Assembly: GCF_000160135.1 (NCBI RefSeq)
Contig: NZ_GG729933.1
Span: 121,362-185,361, forward strand
Length of the DNA stretch: 64,000 nucleotides
Reading direction: 5' to 3'
From: Oribacterium sp. oral taxon 078 str. F0262
GTDB lineage: Bacteria > Bacillota > Clostridia > Lachnospirales > Lachnospiraceae
The notes under the pieces were generated by a model that saw only the letters and a list, made by a program, of their open reading frames with translations, did no database searches and was not told where the DNA came from. The stretch's first letter is position 1, and each line of letters begins with the position of its first letter. Positions 18,501 through 26,032 of this stretch are shown here, in pieces. Position numbers and translations under genes: made by a program.

Positions 18501-20383
18501 AGGCGGGCGATCAGGTCATGATCAACGCGGCGAGCACGAATAACGGAACGAGTTTCAAGAGCTGGAACATCCTTCTCGGAAATCCCGGAAACTTCACGGG
18601 TACGAGGTCTTCGAGCTTCACGATGCCGGCAGAGACGGTGCGTCTAGCTCCGGTCTATGAGACCCCGGCGCTTGCGACATCTTCCACTCTCCCGAATCTG
18701 CCGGGGAATCCGCATCCGCCGGCGGGAATGTTCAATGTTGACTTCGGTCCGAAGAACGGGGAATTCGGTGTATCGAGCAAGTCTCTCCAGGATCTCCTGC
18801 AGGGAGACCTGATCACAACGGATGATCTGAATGATATTCAGAACCTGGGGGATCAGATCAACTACAGTATCCTTTTGGAGAAGAAGGCGGGACCGAACGC
18901 TGCCATGAAGCCGCTGGTCGAGGGCGCTGTCACAGACAGCAATAACCTCGAGTATGCCTGGGCGATGCGGGTTCGTCTTCGGAGAACCAGAGTGCCGGGC
19001 TCCAGCCGCGATGTGACGGCGGAGCGGAAGAACCTCGTGATCGGAACGGTATACGGGGCGATCCCGGCGAACCTCCTCGCAAACGGCGCGAGCAATCTCG
19101 AGCTGGTCGAGGTGGATGCGGACGACAATGTGAACAATCTGACGACGGCCGGTCTTTCGATCGACCCGGCGACCGGACAGGTGGAGATCCCGAACGCAAA
19201 GGTTGGAGCGACTTATGTCCTGACCTATAAGAGGTCCTACTCGGTCACGATCGCGAATGCCTCGGGGGACAGCGCGGACGCTCCGGGACTTCCGCAGACC
19301 ATCAACGATGTGGCAAGAGGCGAGGCGCTCTCCATGAGCAATGCTTTCAACGCTCTCCTGGCCGCTTCGATTCCGGAGAAGCTCGACAATGAGCGCTACA
19401 TCCGGAAGGGCTTCTCGAAGTCTGCGACGAGTTATCAGGCCTATGAGCTTTCGAATCCGCTCAATGGTGAGAAGACGCTCTATGTCTGGTACGAGGAGAA
19501 TCCGGACTGGAACAAGGCGCACACAGATCTGAAGGGCGGAATCGACAAGGCACAGGATCTCCTGAACGGCGGCAAGCTCACAGCAGATCAGCAGGCACAG
19601 CTTCAGGATGCCTTAAACGATGCCCTTGCTGTATTCAACAAGAATAATCCTTCTGCGACGATCGCAGAGCAGGAGGCGGCACTGGCCCGTCTGAAGGCAC
19701 TGATCGACTCCTTCACGGGAGGCGGCGGCGTGACACCCGGACCGAACCCGAATACTCCGGATCGCCATCGCGGCGGTGGCGGCGGTGGCGGAGGCGGCGG
19801 ATCCTATTCCGGAGGAAGCCGCATCACAGCTAGTGCCATCCAGGACAATAACGCTTACCGTGTGGGAATTGACGGAGACTGGATCAACATCGACCCGGCA
19901 AACCACAAGTGGGAGTTCCAGCTCAAGAACAAGACCCTCCTCAGAGGGACCTGGGCGAACCTCTCCTACACCTTTGACGGAAAGACGGTGATCTACCGTT
20001 ACCACTTCGCGGATGACGCGATCATGGATTCCGGCTGGTTCAAGGACGTCGACGATACTTGGTACTTCCTCTGCACGACGCACGACGGCTGGTTCGGAAG
20101 AGCGATGATGGGCTGGCACCATGATGAGAGTGACGGAAGATGGTATTATCTGAATACCGTGACCGGCGCGATGCAGATCAACTGGCAGTTCGTCAACGGG
20201 AGATGGTACTTCCTGAACCCGGATACTCCGCGCACGACCTGGAGCTATGACCACAATCTGCAGAAGTGGGTCTACAACAATCCGGAGAATGCACGTCCTT
20301 ATGGTTCTCTCTACATGGGAGAGCGCACACCGGACAACCACGATGTTGACCGCGACGGCGCTTGGATCCAGATGAGACCGTAA
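15503..20383 (+). CDS. Large surface protein, paralogue of the preceding gene, C-terminal cell-wall-binding repeats
   Basis: 1626 aa. Signal peptide at residues 1-35 (MKQKTNRRRLKRALSGVLTG, cleavage near LAA-SVEA). The middle is a string of beta-rich modules with InlB/MucBP character. Two modules (AYVVVDENGNVVDN... and YALVDENGRVVPVDGSS... followed by NYTVVARPVGSS) correspond to the 1400-1560 region of the 2222-aa neighbour. A helical segment (GGIDKAQDLLNGGKLTADQQ), a poly-Gly linker near residues 1420-1435 and WYYL/WYFL repeats form the same C-terminal architecture, with the ending GSLYMGERTPDNHDVDRDGAW. ATG at 15503 follows AAGGAG by six bases. The two genes clearly derive from a common ancestor but have diverged strongly in their N-terminal halves, as expected for host- or partner-binding adhesins. 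Confidence 0.88.
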   Translation: MKQKTNRRRLKRALSGVLTGAMLLSQLSLGTALAASVEAPDKVADYLSPLGISGSYDLNHPLNLGQDSAIFLDTGYGPAVGGSYTYGSHVTASEVDTTLPTGYRAIGTLIKGKAGDRLSDPNTINGGTAGTETMNPPGISLPKLPWDTTTAPAWDGMKFQAWQKLSISKNTLSTVKSYEVPVFPYQPLEVYRAVWMGDSAHKKHLKVVHFFDKDGTASGSFENAASGAEPANMHRFAFSDTEQIPKQDHISKEALTPPGYELDSIILKNNKFVRPDGATEIDEGIVEPSPQTDPKSVDGPMPNRDAAIGFKYKRNSQTFTLTARYRLDDGSTLADGGNVATPIGDSQVTGKAPDEEVDIPLADESHFLVDGSGNKQYLFDHIDTAPAQNDSGLVFPGSSNANKWKMGNQNVIINCVYKVNPAFKANVRIKYLVKNADGTTEPVPNAAGSGTLADDLKDLTPGVETEVTLPNVPEGYKTGTISDVAVDTSSNPASYHFNSAYFSDAGSSVPPLAPAKLKINPTVHGGILTVYYTPDTSSASFVKVKLFVHPGGSSASISGNQEKNFPKSSSMTMRKLLSEVSGVAEGAVESGLITMSSTDAPYYELKGWFPATSSGALAPSAAQVAMDDLISFNSSDTERDYVAEVVKKQSAWLDIEFKKGSGDGSVSASAPGRLSYKGNNQLPAYDASGVTTTTLSNLLGMITVHANGGYSMAESRGAGWFNSAGTQVAHYDDSGVLHIDATDAITASDTFTFNFAPDIVDDGYNHTPSAVGKLDSSTGTGTITVQAPNAKRAYVVVDENGNVVDNKSGTALASGDFTGLTPGSPYKIYEVPSSELHNYDTHGVPYVDTLVHPAPPCDVTIPAIGTNFNTSDGADNTRTLVVNPTAPNTEYALVDENGRVVPVDGSSDGFVNPNGGPATFRNLDPNTNYTVVARPVGSSDPATNRVPYGTNVNTGNLSSGTTTGTLYDLYVEDPGKVSSYTRGGNTVTVTTVEYQHIRLQAGDQVMINAASTNNGTSFKSWNILLGNPGNFTGTRSSSFTMPAETVRLAPVYETPALATSSTLPNLPGNPHPPAGMFNVDFGPKNGEFGVSSKSLQDLLQGDLITTDDLNDIQNLGDQINYSILLEKKAGPNAAMKPLVEGAVTDSNNLEYAWAMRVRLRRTRVPGSSRDVTAERKNLVIGTVYGAIPANLLANGASNLELVEVDADDNVNNLTTAGLSIDPATGQVEIPNAKVGATYVLTYKRSYSVTIANASGDSADAPGLPQTINDVARGEALSMSNAFNALLAASIPEKLDNERYIRKGFSKSATSYQAYELSNPLNGEKTLYVWYEENPDWNKAHTDLKGGIDKAQDLLNGGKLTADQQAQLQDALNDALAVFNKNNPSATIAEQEAALARLKALIDSFTGGGGVTPGPNPNTPDRHRGGGGGGGGGGSYSGGSRITASAIQDNNAYRVGIDGDWINIDPANHKWEFQLKNKTLLRGTWANLSYTFDGKTVIYRYHFADDAIMDSGWFKDVDDTWYFLCTTHDGWFGRAMMGWHHDESDGRWYYLNTVTGAMQINWQFVNGRWYFLNPDTPRTTWSYDHNLQKWVYNNPENARPYGSLYMGERTPDNHDVDRDGAWIQMRP

Positions 20384-20409
20384 AGGAAGAAAGATCCAAC
20401 AGATGGATT

Positions 20410-20428
20410 GCCCCGCCTCAGGCGGGGC
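20410..20428 (+). other. GC-rich hairpin after the surface-protein operon
   Basis: GCCCCGCC-TCA-GGCGGGGC immediately after the 1626-aa gene. It lacks a T-run, so may be a 3' stabilising stem; the real terminator is 70 bases further on. Confidence 0.55.
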
Positions 20429-20499
20429 AGACAAAAGCCCGAATCTCCGCCCGGCCTTTCAAACAGAAGGCAGGGCGGACGGGGGGGTAAAGGGAAAGG

Positions 20500-20526
20500 G
20501 GAGCGGCAAATGCCGCTCCTCTTTTT
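20500..20526 (+). terminator. Rho-independent terminator of the surface-protein operon
   Basis: Perfect nine-base stem GGAGCGGCA-AA-TGCCGCTCC followed by TCTTTTTC. Confidence 0.85.
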
Positions 20527-20650
20527 CTGTCCTTGAAAAAGCGGAAATAGGACAAGCACCGATGAAAGCTGCTTGTGAAAATGTATAGAATATAGTAGGG
20601 TGTAGGTAAGCGGAGGGCCTGGATCAGATTAAAAGAGAAGAAGGGTGGGA

Positions 20651-21520
20651 ATGAAACAGAGAGAGGATGGGAAGGCGTTTCTCACAGAGGAGGAGCTTCG
20701 GCAGAGGGCGCTGGAGGGACTCACAATCATGGACGATCTTTTCATGAGGAATGTCCTGGAGGACGAGCGCTGCACGGAATTTATCCTGCGGGTAATTCTG
20801 GAGAAGAAGGAGCTTAAGCTGGTAGAGCAGAAGATCCAGAAGGACTATAAGAACATGCAGGGGCGCTCTGCGATCATGGACTGCGTCGCGAGAGACAGCA
20901 GGGGAAGGCTCTACGACATCGAAATTCAGGGAGACCGGGAGGGAGCATCCCCGAAGCGTGCGAGGTATTACAGCGGACTTTTGGATATGCATTCTCTGAA
21001 GGCCGGAGAGGACTTTCAAAAGCTGAGGGAGAGCTATGTGATCTTCATTACGAGAAGCGACGTCCTCGGTCATGGGCTTCCAATCTATCATATCGAGAGG
21101 ATCATCCGGGAGCGGGGCGCGGAGTTCGGGGATGGGACTCATATCATTTATGTGAATTCGAAGATTCAGGACGATACGGAGCTTGGGAAGCTGATGCATG
21201 ATCTGCATTGTAAAAAGGCTTCGGAGATGCATAGTGAGGTGCTGGCGAGACGAGTCTGTGAACTGAAGGAGACCGAGAAAGGGGTCAGGCGTATGTGCAG
21301 GGAACTGGAAGAGCTGATGGTGACAGCGGAAGAACGAGGCATGCAAAGAGGCAGACGGGAAGGCAGACAGGAGGGAGTCGCTGAAACCAAGAGGGAGATG
21401 GCGAGGTCTCTCCGGGATGAAGGGATGCCGACGGAGCGCATCGCGAGGATTATGAAGGAGAAGCTGGAGAGGATTCGGGAATGGCTGGAAGAAGCGCCCG
21501 CGGCGCCGGCCGGCAATTAA
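20651..21520 (+). CDS. Rpn family recombination-promoting nuclease / PD-(D/E)XK putative transposase, copy 1
   Basis: 289 aa from the ATG at 20651 (a GTG two codons earlier is also possible; AAGAAGG lies just upstream). PD-(D/E)XK core: DDLFMRNVLEDERCTEFILRVIL, then GRLYDIEIQGDREGASPKRARYY with the catalytic D-x-E-x-Q pattern (about residues 92-96), and YVIFITRSD. These RpnA-like DNases promote RecA-independent recombination and are often annotated as transposases although they do not form normal IS elements. C-terminal helical tail with RGRREGRQEG and a repeated MPTERIARIMKEKLERIREWL motif typical of the family. First of three related copies. Confidence 0.9.
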   Translation: MKQREDGKAFLTEEELRQRALEGLTIMDDLFMRNVLEDERCTEFILRVILEKKELKLVEQKIQKDYKNMQGRSAIMDCVARDSRGRLYDIEIQGDREGASPKRARYYSGLLDMHSLKAGEDFQKLRESYVIFITRSDVLGHGLPIYHIERIIRERGAEFGDGTHIIYVNSKIQDDTELGKLMHDLHCKKASEMHSEVLARRVCELKETEKGVRRMCRELEELMVTAEERGMQRGRREGRQEGVAETKREMARSLRDEGMPTERIARIMKEKLERIREWLEEAPAAPAGN

Positions 21521-21694
21521 GTAATTGAATTGGCTGCGGACAGGGATTGGCATCCTGTATCTGTGGCTTTACAGTTTGGCCCTCTTGCCCCCTGTTTGCT
21601 GTAGGAAGGGCCCTGAACTGCTGCTTGCTAAGAATCCAGCGGGGTATAAGAAAGCGGAGGGCCTGGATCAGATTAAAAGAGAAGAAGGGTGGGA

Positions 21695-22540
21695 ATGAAA
21701 CAGAGAGAGGATGGGAAGGCGTTTCTCACAGAGGAGGAGCTTCGGCAGAGGGCGCTGGAGGGACTCACAATCATGGACGATCTTTTCATGAGGAATGTCC
21801 TGGAGGACGAGCGCTGCACGGAATTTATCCTGCGGGTAATTCTGGAGAAGAAGGAGCTTAAGCTGATAGAGCAGAAGATCCAGAAGGACTATAAGAACAT
21901 GCAGGGGCGCTCTGCGATCATGGACTGCGTCGCGAGAGACAGCAGGGGAAGGCTCTACGACATCGAAATTCAGGGAGACCAGGAGGGAGCATCCCCGAAG
22001 CGTGCGAGGTATTACAGCGGACTTTTGGATATGCATTCTCTGAAGGCCGGAGAGGACTTTCAAAAGCTGAGGGAGAGCTATGTGATCTTCATCACGAGAA
22101 GCGACGCCTTCGGTCATGAGCTTCCAATCTATCATATAGAGAGGATCATCCGGGAGCGGGGCGCGGAGTTTGAGGACGGGACCCACATCATTTATGTGAA
22201 TTCGAAGATTCAGGACGATACGAAGCTTGGGAAGCTGATGCATGATCTGCATTGTAAAAAGGCTTCGGAGATGCACAGTGAGGTGCTGGCGAGACGAGTC
22301 TGTGAACTGAAGGAGACCGAGAAAGGGGTCAGGCGTATGTGCAGGGAACTGGAAGAGCTGATGGTGACAGCAGAAGAACGAGGCATACAAAAGGGAGTTA
22401 CCGAGACCAAGAAGGAGATGGCGAGGTCGCTCCGGGATGAAGGGATGCCGATGGAGCGCATCGCGAGGATTATGAAGGAGAAGCTGGAGAGGATCCGGGA
22501 ATGGCTGGAAGAAGCGCCCGCGGCGCCGGCCGGAAATTAA
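21695..22540 (+). CDS. Rpn family recombination-promoting nuclease, copy 2
   Basis: 281 aa, nearly identical to the preceding gene. Differences cluster in a few codons (V/I at about residue 57, R/Q in the QGD motif neighbourhood, VLGHG/AFGHE near 140) and in the tail, where GMQRGRREGRQEGVAETKREM is shortened to GIQKGVTETKKEM. The PD-(D/E)XK residues (YDIEIQGD) are intact, so it should be active if the first copy is. It keeps the same upstream 40 bases and start context. Confidence 0.9.
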   Translation: MKQREDGKAFLTEEELRQRALEGLTIMDDLFMRNVLEDERCTEFILRVILEKKELKLIEQKIQKDYKNMQGRSAIMDCVARDSRGRLYDIEIQGDQEGASPKRARYYSGLLDMHSLKAGEDFQKLRESYVIFITRSDAFGHELPIYHIERIIRERGAEFEDGTHIIYVNSKIQDDTKLGKLMHDLHCKKASEMHSEVLARRVCELKETEKGVRRMCRELEELMVTAEERGIQKGVTETKKEMARSLRDEGMPMERIARIMKEKLERIREWLEEAPAAPAGN

Positions 22541-22550
22541 AAGAACAGCC

Positions 22551-22869
22551 TCTGCATTGCAAAAAGGCTTCAGAGATGCACAGTGAGGTGCTGGCGAGAC
22601 GAGTCTGTGAACTGAAGGAGACCGAGAAAGGGGTCAGGCGTATGTGCAGGGAACTGGAAGAGCTGATGGTGACAGCGGAAGAACGAGGCATGCAAAGAGG
22701 CAGACGGGAAGGCAGACAGGAGGGAGTCGCTGAAACCAAGAGGGAGATGGCGAGGTCTCTCCGGGATGAAGGGATGCCGACGGAGCGCATCGCGAGGATT
22801 ATGAAGGAGAAGCTGGAGAGGATCCGGGAATGGCTGGAAGAAGCGCCCGCTGCCCCGGCCGGAAATTAA
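22551..22869 (+). pseudogene. Rpn family nuclease, C-terminal fragment (copy 3)
   Basis: About 105 codons matching the last third of the two upstream genes, beginning LHCKKASEMHSEV and ending in the same EEAPAAPAGN tail. It has no nuclease core and no start of its own; an open frame reaches it only by reading the end of copy 2 in another frame. It has the long Arg-rich tail of copy 1 but shares other bases (GAGATGCACAG, CCGGAAATTAA) with copy 2, so it is a mosaic left by recombination. Confidence 0.88.
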
Positions 22870-23213
22870 AAGAACATCCGGATGGATCGCGGGCAGGGAG
22901 CTGCATTCCATATCTTAGGCTCTATAGCTTGCTTCCTTTGTCCTGCATCCAGATACGCTGAGCTGAGGCTTGAAACTGCTTGTGATATCGCATAGGATAT
23001 AGTACAGTATCAGGGATAGATGGGGGGCAGAAATTTTGTTCTGCTCGCTCTGAGTCGTTATCATGAGATAGAAAAGGGGCTTCGCAATGTCCGCTGTCTG
23101 GAAAAGATCGGTCGCGTTTTTCGGCAGCATTATGCGGGCGGAGGGGTGAAACACGAATGGAATCTTCCGGGAAGCGCAGATGGAGTTGCTTCTGTCCTGA
23201 GCATGGGGGTGTT
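22870..23213. other. Gene-free interval carrying decayed flanks of the Rpn repeat
   Basis: The first part (to about 23010) resembles the flanks of copy 1: the CAGGGA...ATCT...GGCTCT stretch matches the spacer after copy 1 (21539-21600), and CTGCTTGTGATATCGCATAGGATATAGTA resembles the sequence just before copy 1 (20570-20598). No gene is apparent; the remainder leads to the lipoprotein start. Confidence 0.5.
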
Positions 23214-23708
23214 ATGAGAAGAAAAACGATAATTTTTATCCTTGCGGCAGCGCTGCTTTCTATGCTGCTTTTGTCCTGCGGCGGGAAGGGAGGCTCCGCG
23301 AAGCTGACAGAGCTCAGCGTGGAGGAGCTCACCGACTTTGTAAAGACGCACGGAAACTACGGCTCGGAGACGCCGAAGGCGGAAGACGGCAAGGTGGGCA
23401 GCGAGGAGAGCGGCTGCTGGGCGAGCTACGAGACAAAGAAGGGGAAGATCATAAGTGTCACGCTGCACGGCAATGAGGCAAAGCTGGGAGCGCAGAAGCT
23501 CGCCGCATACTTCATGGAGAGCGTGAATCTCCTGAAGGCCGGTCCCGATGCCGAGATGGGGGATATGCAGCTCCTCATGGAGGATCTCCTGAAGCGCACG
23601 GTGGAGGGAAGCTATCTCGTGGACCAGCATCACTACCTGCTGAACTGCAACGAGGATGAGAAGACACTGACGATCGACCTCATGGAGGACAGTAAGGGCT
23701 CACACTGA
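23214..23708 (+). CDS. Small lipoprotein of unknown function
   Basis: 164 aa starting MRRKTIIFILAAALLSMLLLSCGG: a short basic start, hydrophobic core and the lipobox LLSC with the lipidated cysteine at residue 22, so it should be anchored to the outer face of the membrane. The ATG at 23214 follows GGGGGTG; an in-frame upstream ATG at 23157 would destroy the signal peptide. The mature part is charged and contains no recognised domain; it reads as a small alpha/beta protein (TELSVEELTDFVKTHG ... HHYLLNCNEDEKTLTIDLM). A strong terminator follows, so it is monocistronic. Confidence 0.8.
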   Translation: MRRKTIIFILAAALLSMLLLSCGGKGGSAKLTELSVEELTDFVKTHGNYGSETPKAEDGKVGSEESGCWASYETKKGKIISVTLHGNEAKLGAQKLAAYFMESVNLLKAGPDAEMGDMQLLMEDLLKRTVEGSYLVDQHHYLLNCNEDEKTLTIDLMEDSKGSH

Positions 23709-23766
23709 CCGAGGAATTGATCGAAGGATCGAAAAATCAGGGGATCAAAGAATCAAGGGATCAAAA

Positions 23767-23818
23767 ACAGCGCCGATATCTGCATTCTGACTTTGCGGGT
23801 ATCGGCGCTGTCTTGTTT
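23767..23818 (+). terminator. Rho-independent terminator after the lipoprotein gene
   Basis: Perfect 12-base stem ACAGCGCCGATA / TATCGGCGCTGT with a 21-base loop, followed by CTTGTTTTG. Just upstream (23717-23766) lies a short iteration of GGATCAAA/GAATCAAGG-like units. Confidence 0.85.
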
Positions 23819-23898
23819 TGATTCCTGGGCCTTTGAAAGCCTGTATTGCTTTTTGTTATCGCGTTATTATTCTCTGCCTCATGCGTGTTTGCATTTCC

Positions 23899-24070
23899 CC
23901 TCCGCCTTCCTTCGGCGGCTGTGTCTCGAGCCGGAGGAATGATAATTATGTATCTTCAGCGCCCTGCTGCTGCCCTCCGCCTTTCTTCGGCGGCCGTGTC
24001 TCCAGGCAGATGGATCTTGTCACTCCCAATGCTCTGCCGCCTTCTGCCTTTCGTCAGCGGCCGCGTCTCT
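23899..24070. repeat. Three spaced copies of a short hairpin repeat
   Basis: CCTCCGCCTTCCTTCGGCGG followed by CTGTGTCTC (from 23899), CTCCGCCTTTCTTCGGCGGC followed by CGTGTCTC (from 23974) and a diverged copy CTTCTGCCTTTCGTCAGCGG followed by CCGCGTCTC (from 24041), about 70-75 bases apart. Each forms a CCGCC/GGCGG hairpin in the first two. The third overlaps the 3' end of the gntR gene. Confidence 0.7.
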
Positions 24071-24761
24071 TTCCGCTGCTCCTGCTGTCGTGCTCTGTGG
24101 CATCGAGATTTCGGGATACAGTCAGCTCCTGATTGTCGATATGCTCCTTCATCAGCGCCTTCGCCCGGATGATATCCCGGATGCGGATGGCCTCGAGGAT
24201 CTTTTCATGCTCACTGATGAGCGTTCCGCGCTGCGCCTCATCCTTGATATACTCGAGACGGTATCGGTACATCTGCTCCCGCAGATTATTGATCATCTGG
24301 ATCAGGCGCTTGTTTCCGGTCGCTTTGTAGATGATGTCGTGATAGGCTTCGTCTGCTTCGGCGATCTGCATTTCTGTGCCGGATTCCACAACCTTTTTGA
24401 AATGATCCTCGGCGGCGCGGAGGCTTCGGAGCTCTTCCTCCGTGATCCGCTGGCAGGCGAGATCGGTCGCGAGCTCCTCGAGTGCGCCGCGGACCTCCAG
24501 GACATCCTGCAGGGCCTGATGAGAGATTTTAGCGACTTCGGCACCGCGGCGGGGAATCATCAAAACAAGGCCCTCCAGCTCCAGCTTTCGGATCGCCTCC
24601 CGGATCGGTGTCCGGGATACTCCGAGTTTTTCCGCGAGCTGGATCTCCATAAGCCGCTCCCCGGGCTTCAGCTCCCCCTTCAGGATCGCCTGTCGGAGCG
24701 TATTGAAAACCAGATCCCTGAGGGGAAGATATTCATTCATATTCACGGTGAAATCACTCAT
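24054..24761 (-). CDS. GntR family transcriptional regulator, FadR/FCD subfamily
   Basis: 235 aa. N-terminal winged helix (about residues 10-75) with LRQAILKGELKPGERLMEIQ, LAEKLGVSRTPIREAIRKLE and GLVLMIPRRGAEV; C-terminal all-helical FCD ligand domain (about 85-215) with the metal/ligand residues D and H in ADEAYHDIIYKATGN and EHEKILEAI. Regulators of this subclass usually bind small organic acids. The gene overlaps the end of ispE by eight bases and is cotranscribed with it, an arrangement seen in other Clostridia. A FadR-type palindrome TGTATACA lies just downstream of the predicted ispE promoter, suggesting autoregulation. Its C-terminal tail (EHDSRSSGKRRGR) runs into the hairpin-repeat region. 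Confidence 0.9.
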   Translation of the reverse strand: MSDFTVNMNEYLPLRDLVFNTLRQAILKGELKPGERLMEIQLAEKLGVSRTPIREAIRKLELEGLVLMIPRRGAEVAKISHQALQDVLEVRGALEELATDLACQRITEEELRSLRAAEDHFKKVVESGTEMQIAEADEAYHDIIYKATGNKRLIQMINNLREQMYRYRLEYIKDEAQRGTLISEHEKILEAIRIRDIIRAKALMKEHIDNQELTVSRNLDATEHDSRSSGKRRGR

Positions 24762-25704
24762 ACAACCTCCTGCTGTATTTTGCCATGCGGCCCTTCCTTC
24801 CCTTCGCCGCTTTCGGAAGCCAGGGCTCCGTCAGGAATGCCTGCCCTGCGAGCCTCCGTCCCTCCCCGAAGCGGAAATCCCGGCGGCAGTGCTCCGCGGC
24901 ACTTTTCTCCGAAAAGAGCCCGAAGACGGACGGACCGGAGCCGGACATCAGAGTGCCGAGGGCACCGAGGGAGAGCATCCTTTCCTTGATGGCTCGGATC
25001 TCCGGGTGCTCCCGGCAGCTCACAGTCTCCAGAATATTTCCCATATTCTTTGATAGGGCCGGGATCTCCCCCGCATTGAGAGCGGAAATGACGGCATCCA
25101 CGTCGGGATGAGCGCTCCTTGGGAGACGGCCCACATGGAGATTCTCGTAGACGAAACGCGTGGAGATGGAGAAGGCCGGCTTCGCGATCACGATCCAGCA
25201 GGGCGGCATCCCGGGGAGGGGACTCAGCCTTTCTCCGATTCCCTCTGAGAGCGCCGCGCCGCGCATGAGACAGAAGGGGACATCAGCCCCGAGTCTAAGC
25301 CCCCGTTTTCGGAGCTCCTCCCGGCTCAGGCCGAGGGAAAAGAGGCGGTTCATCCCATCCAATACCGCGGCCGCGTCGCTGGAGCCGCCCGCCATACCGG
25401 CGGAGACCGGGATGATCTTCTGGAGCCTCATCCGAACGCCGCCTTCCAGCCCGAACTCATCGATCAGGAGCTTTGCGGCCCGGAACATAAGATTATTCTC
25501 ATTTACGGGGAGAAAGCTCAGATTGGTGTGGATGTCGATGCCGGGCTCCTTCTTCGGGAAAAGATCGATCCGGTCATGCAGCTGAATGGTCTGCATGACC
25601 ATCCGGACTTCATGGTAGCCGTCCTCCCGCTGCCGGAGAACATCCAAAGACAGGTTGATCTTTGCGTAGGCCTGAAGCTTCAGCCCATCTGTGACAATGC
25701 CCAT
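24754..25704 (-). CDS. ispE: 4-diphosphocytidyl-2-C-methyl-D-erythritol kinase IspE
   Basis: GHMP-family kinase that phosphorylates CDP-methylerythritol at the 2-hydroxyl in the MEP pathway of isoprenoid synthesis. The 316-aa product shows AYAKINLSLDVLRQREDGYH (substrate-binding N-terminal motif), the ATP-binding PVSAGMAGGSSDAAAVL, GADVPFCLMRGAA and the C-terminal LMSGSGPSVFGLF motif, all in the expected order. The C-terminus is extended by about 30 basic residues (PWLPKAAKGRKGRMAKYSRRLYE) compared with the family. First gene of an operon with the GntR regulator. Confidence 0.96.
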   Translation of the reverse strand: MGIVTDGLKLQAYAKINLSLDVLRQREDGYHEVRMVMQTIQLHDRIDLFPKKEPGIDIHTNLSFLPVNENNLMFRAAKLLIDEFGLEGGVRMRLQKIIPVSAGMAGGSSDAAAVLDGMNRLFSLGLSREELRKRGLRLGADVPFCLMRGAALSEGIGERLSPLPGMPPCWIVIAKPAFSISTRFVYENLHVGRLPRSAHPDVDAVISALNAGEIPALSKNMGNILETVSCREHPEIRAIKERMLSLGALGTLMSGSGPSVFGLFSEKSAAEHCRRDFRFGEGRRLAGQAFLTEPWLPKAAKGRKGRMAKYSRRLYE

Positions 25705-25870
25705 GCCTCTTCCCGCTCCCCTCCTCCGGATGCTTACGCCATATTTGATGCCAATGCCGCTCTGTCAATGCCTCTGTCGCTTTTGCGGTATCAGAAAGAT
25801 AAGCCAAGATAAGCTGTAAATAGATTAAATAGAAGCTCTGCGCGCCAACGCTTCCGGCTTTTTCACATCC

Positions 25871-25918
25871 TGTATACAATACAAAGCGAATTTTAAACGA
25901 TTTCTTGCATTTTTGCAA
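25871..25918 (-). promoter_or_regulatory. ispE-gntR promoter with a possible FadR-type operator
   Basis: On the minus strand, TTGCAA (25913-25918) and TAAAAT (25890-25895) are spaced by 17 bases. About 12 bases downstream of the -10 box, around the expected start site, lies TTGTATACAG (palindromic core TGTATACA at 25871-25878), which fits the short TNGT-NNN-ACNA palindromes bound by FCD-type GntR proteins. The -35 region also sits in a palindrome CTTGCATTTTTGCAAG. Confidence 0.55.
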
Positions 25919-26032
25919 GTACAAAGCGGAAATGATCACAGAATAGACATGGAAAAGTCGTAAGGAATATAAACAGAAATATGTGGTATGATGATTCCGG
26001 CAGAGGCCGAATTTCGTTTTACGGAGGATCAT

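Larger units (their letters stand above)
20610..22540 (+). repeat. Tandem duplication of an Rpn gene unit (offset 1044 bp)
   Basis: The block beginning GCGGAGGGCCTGGATCAG at 20610 recurs at 21654 and stays nearly identical through each gene to its stop codon (21520 and 22540). The second unit carries an 18-base net deletion in the C-terminal Arg/Gly-rich segment. A third, partial C-terminal copy follows directly at 22551-22869. Confidence 0.9.

Noticed and set aside
20410..20428. This hairpin as the main terminator of the surface operon
   Set aside because: No T-run follows; the stem at 20500-20526 has one.
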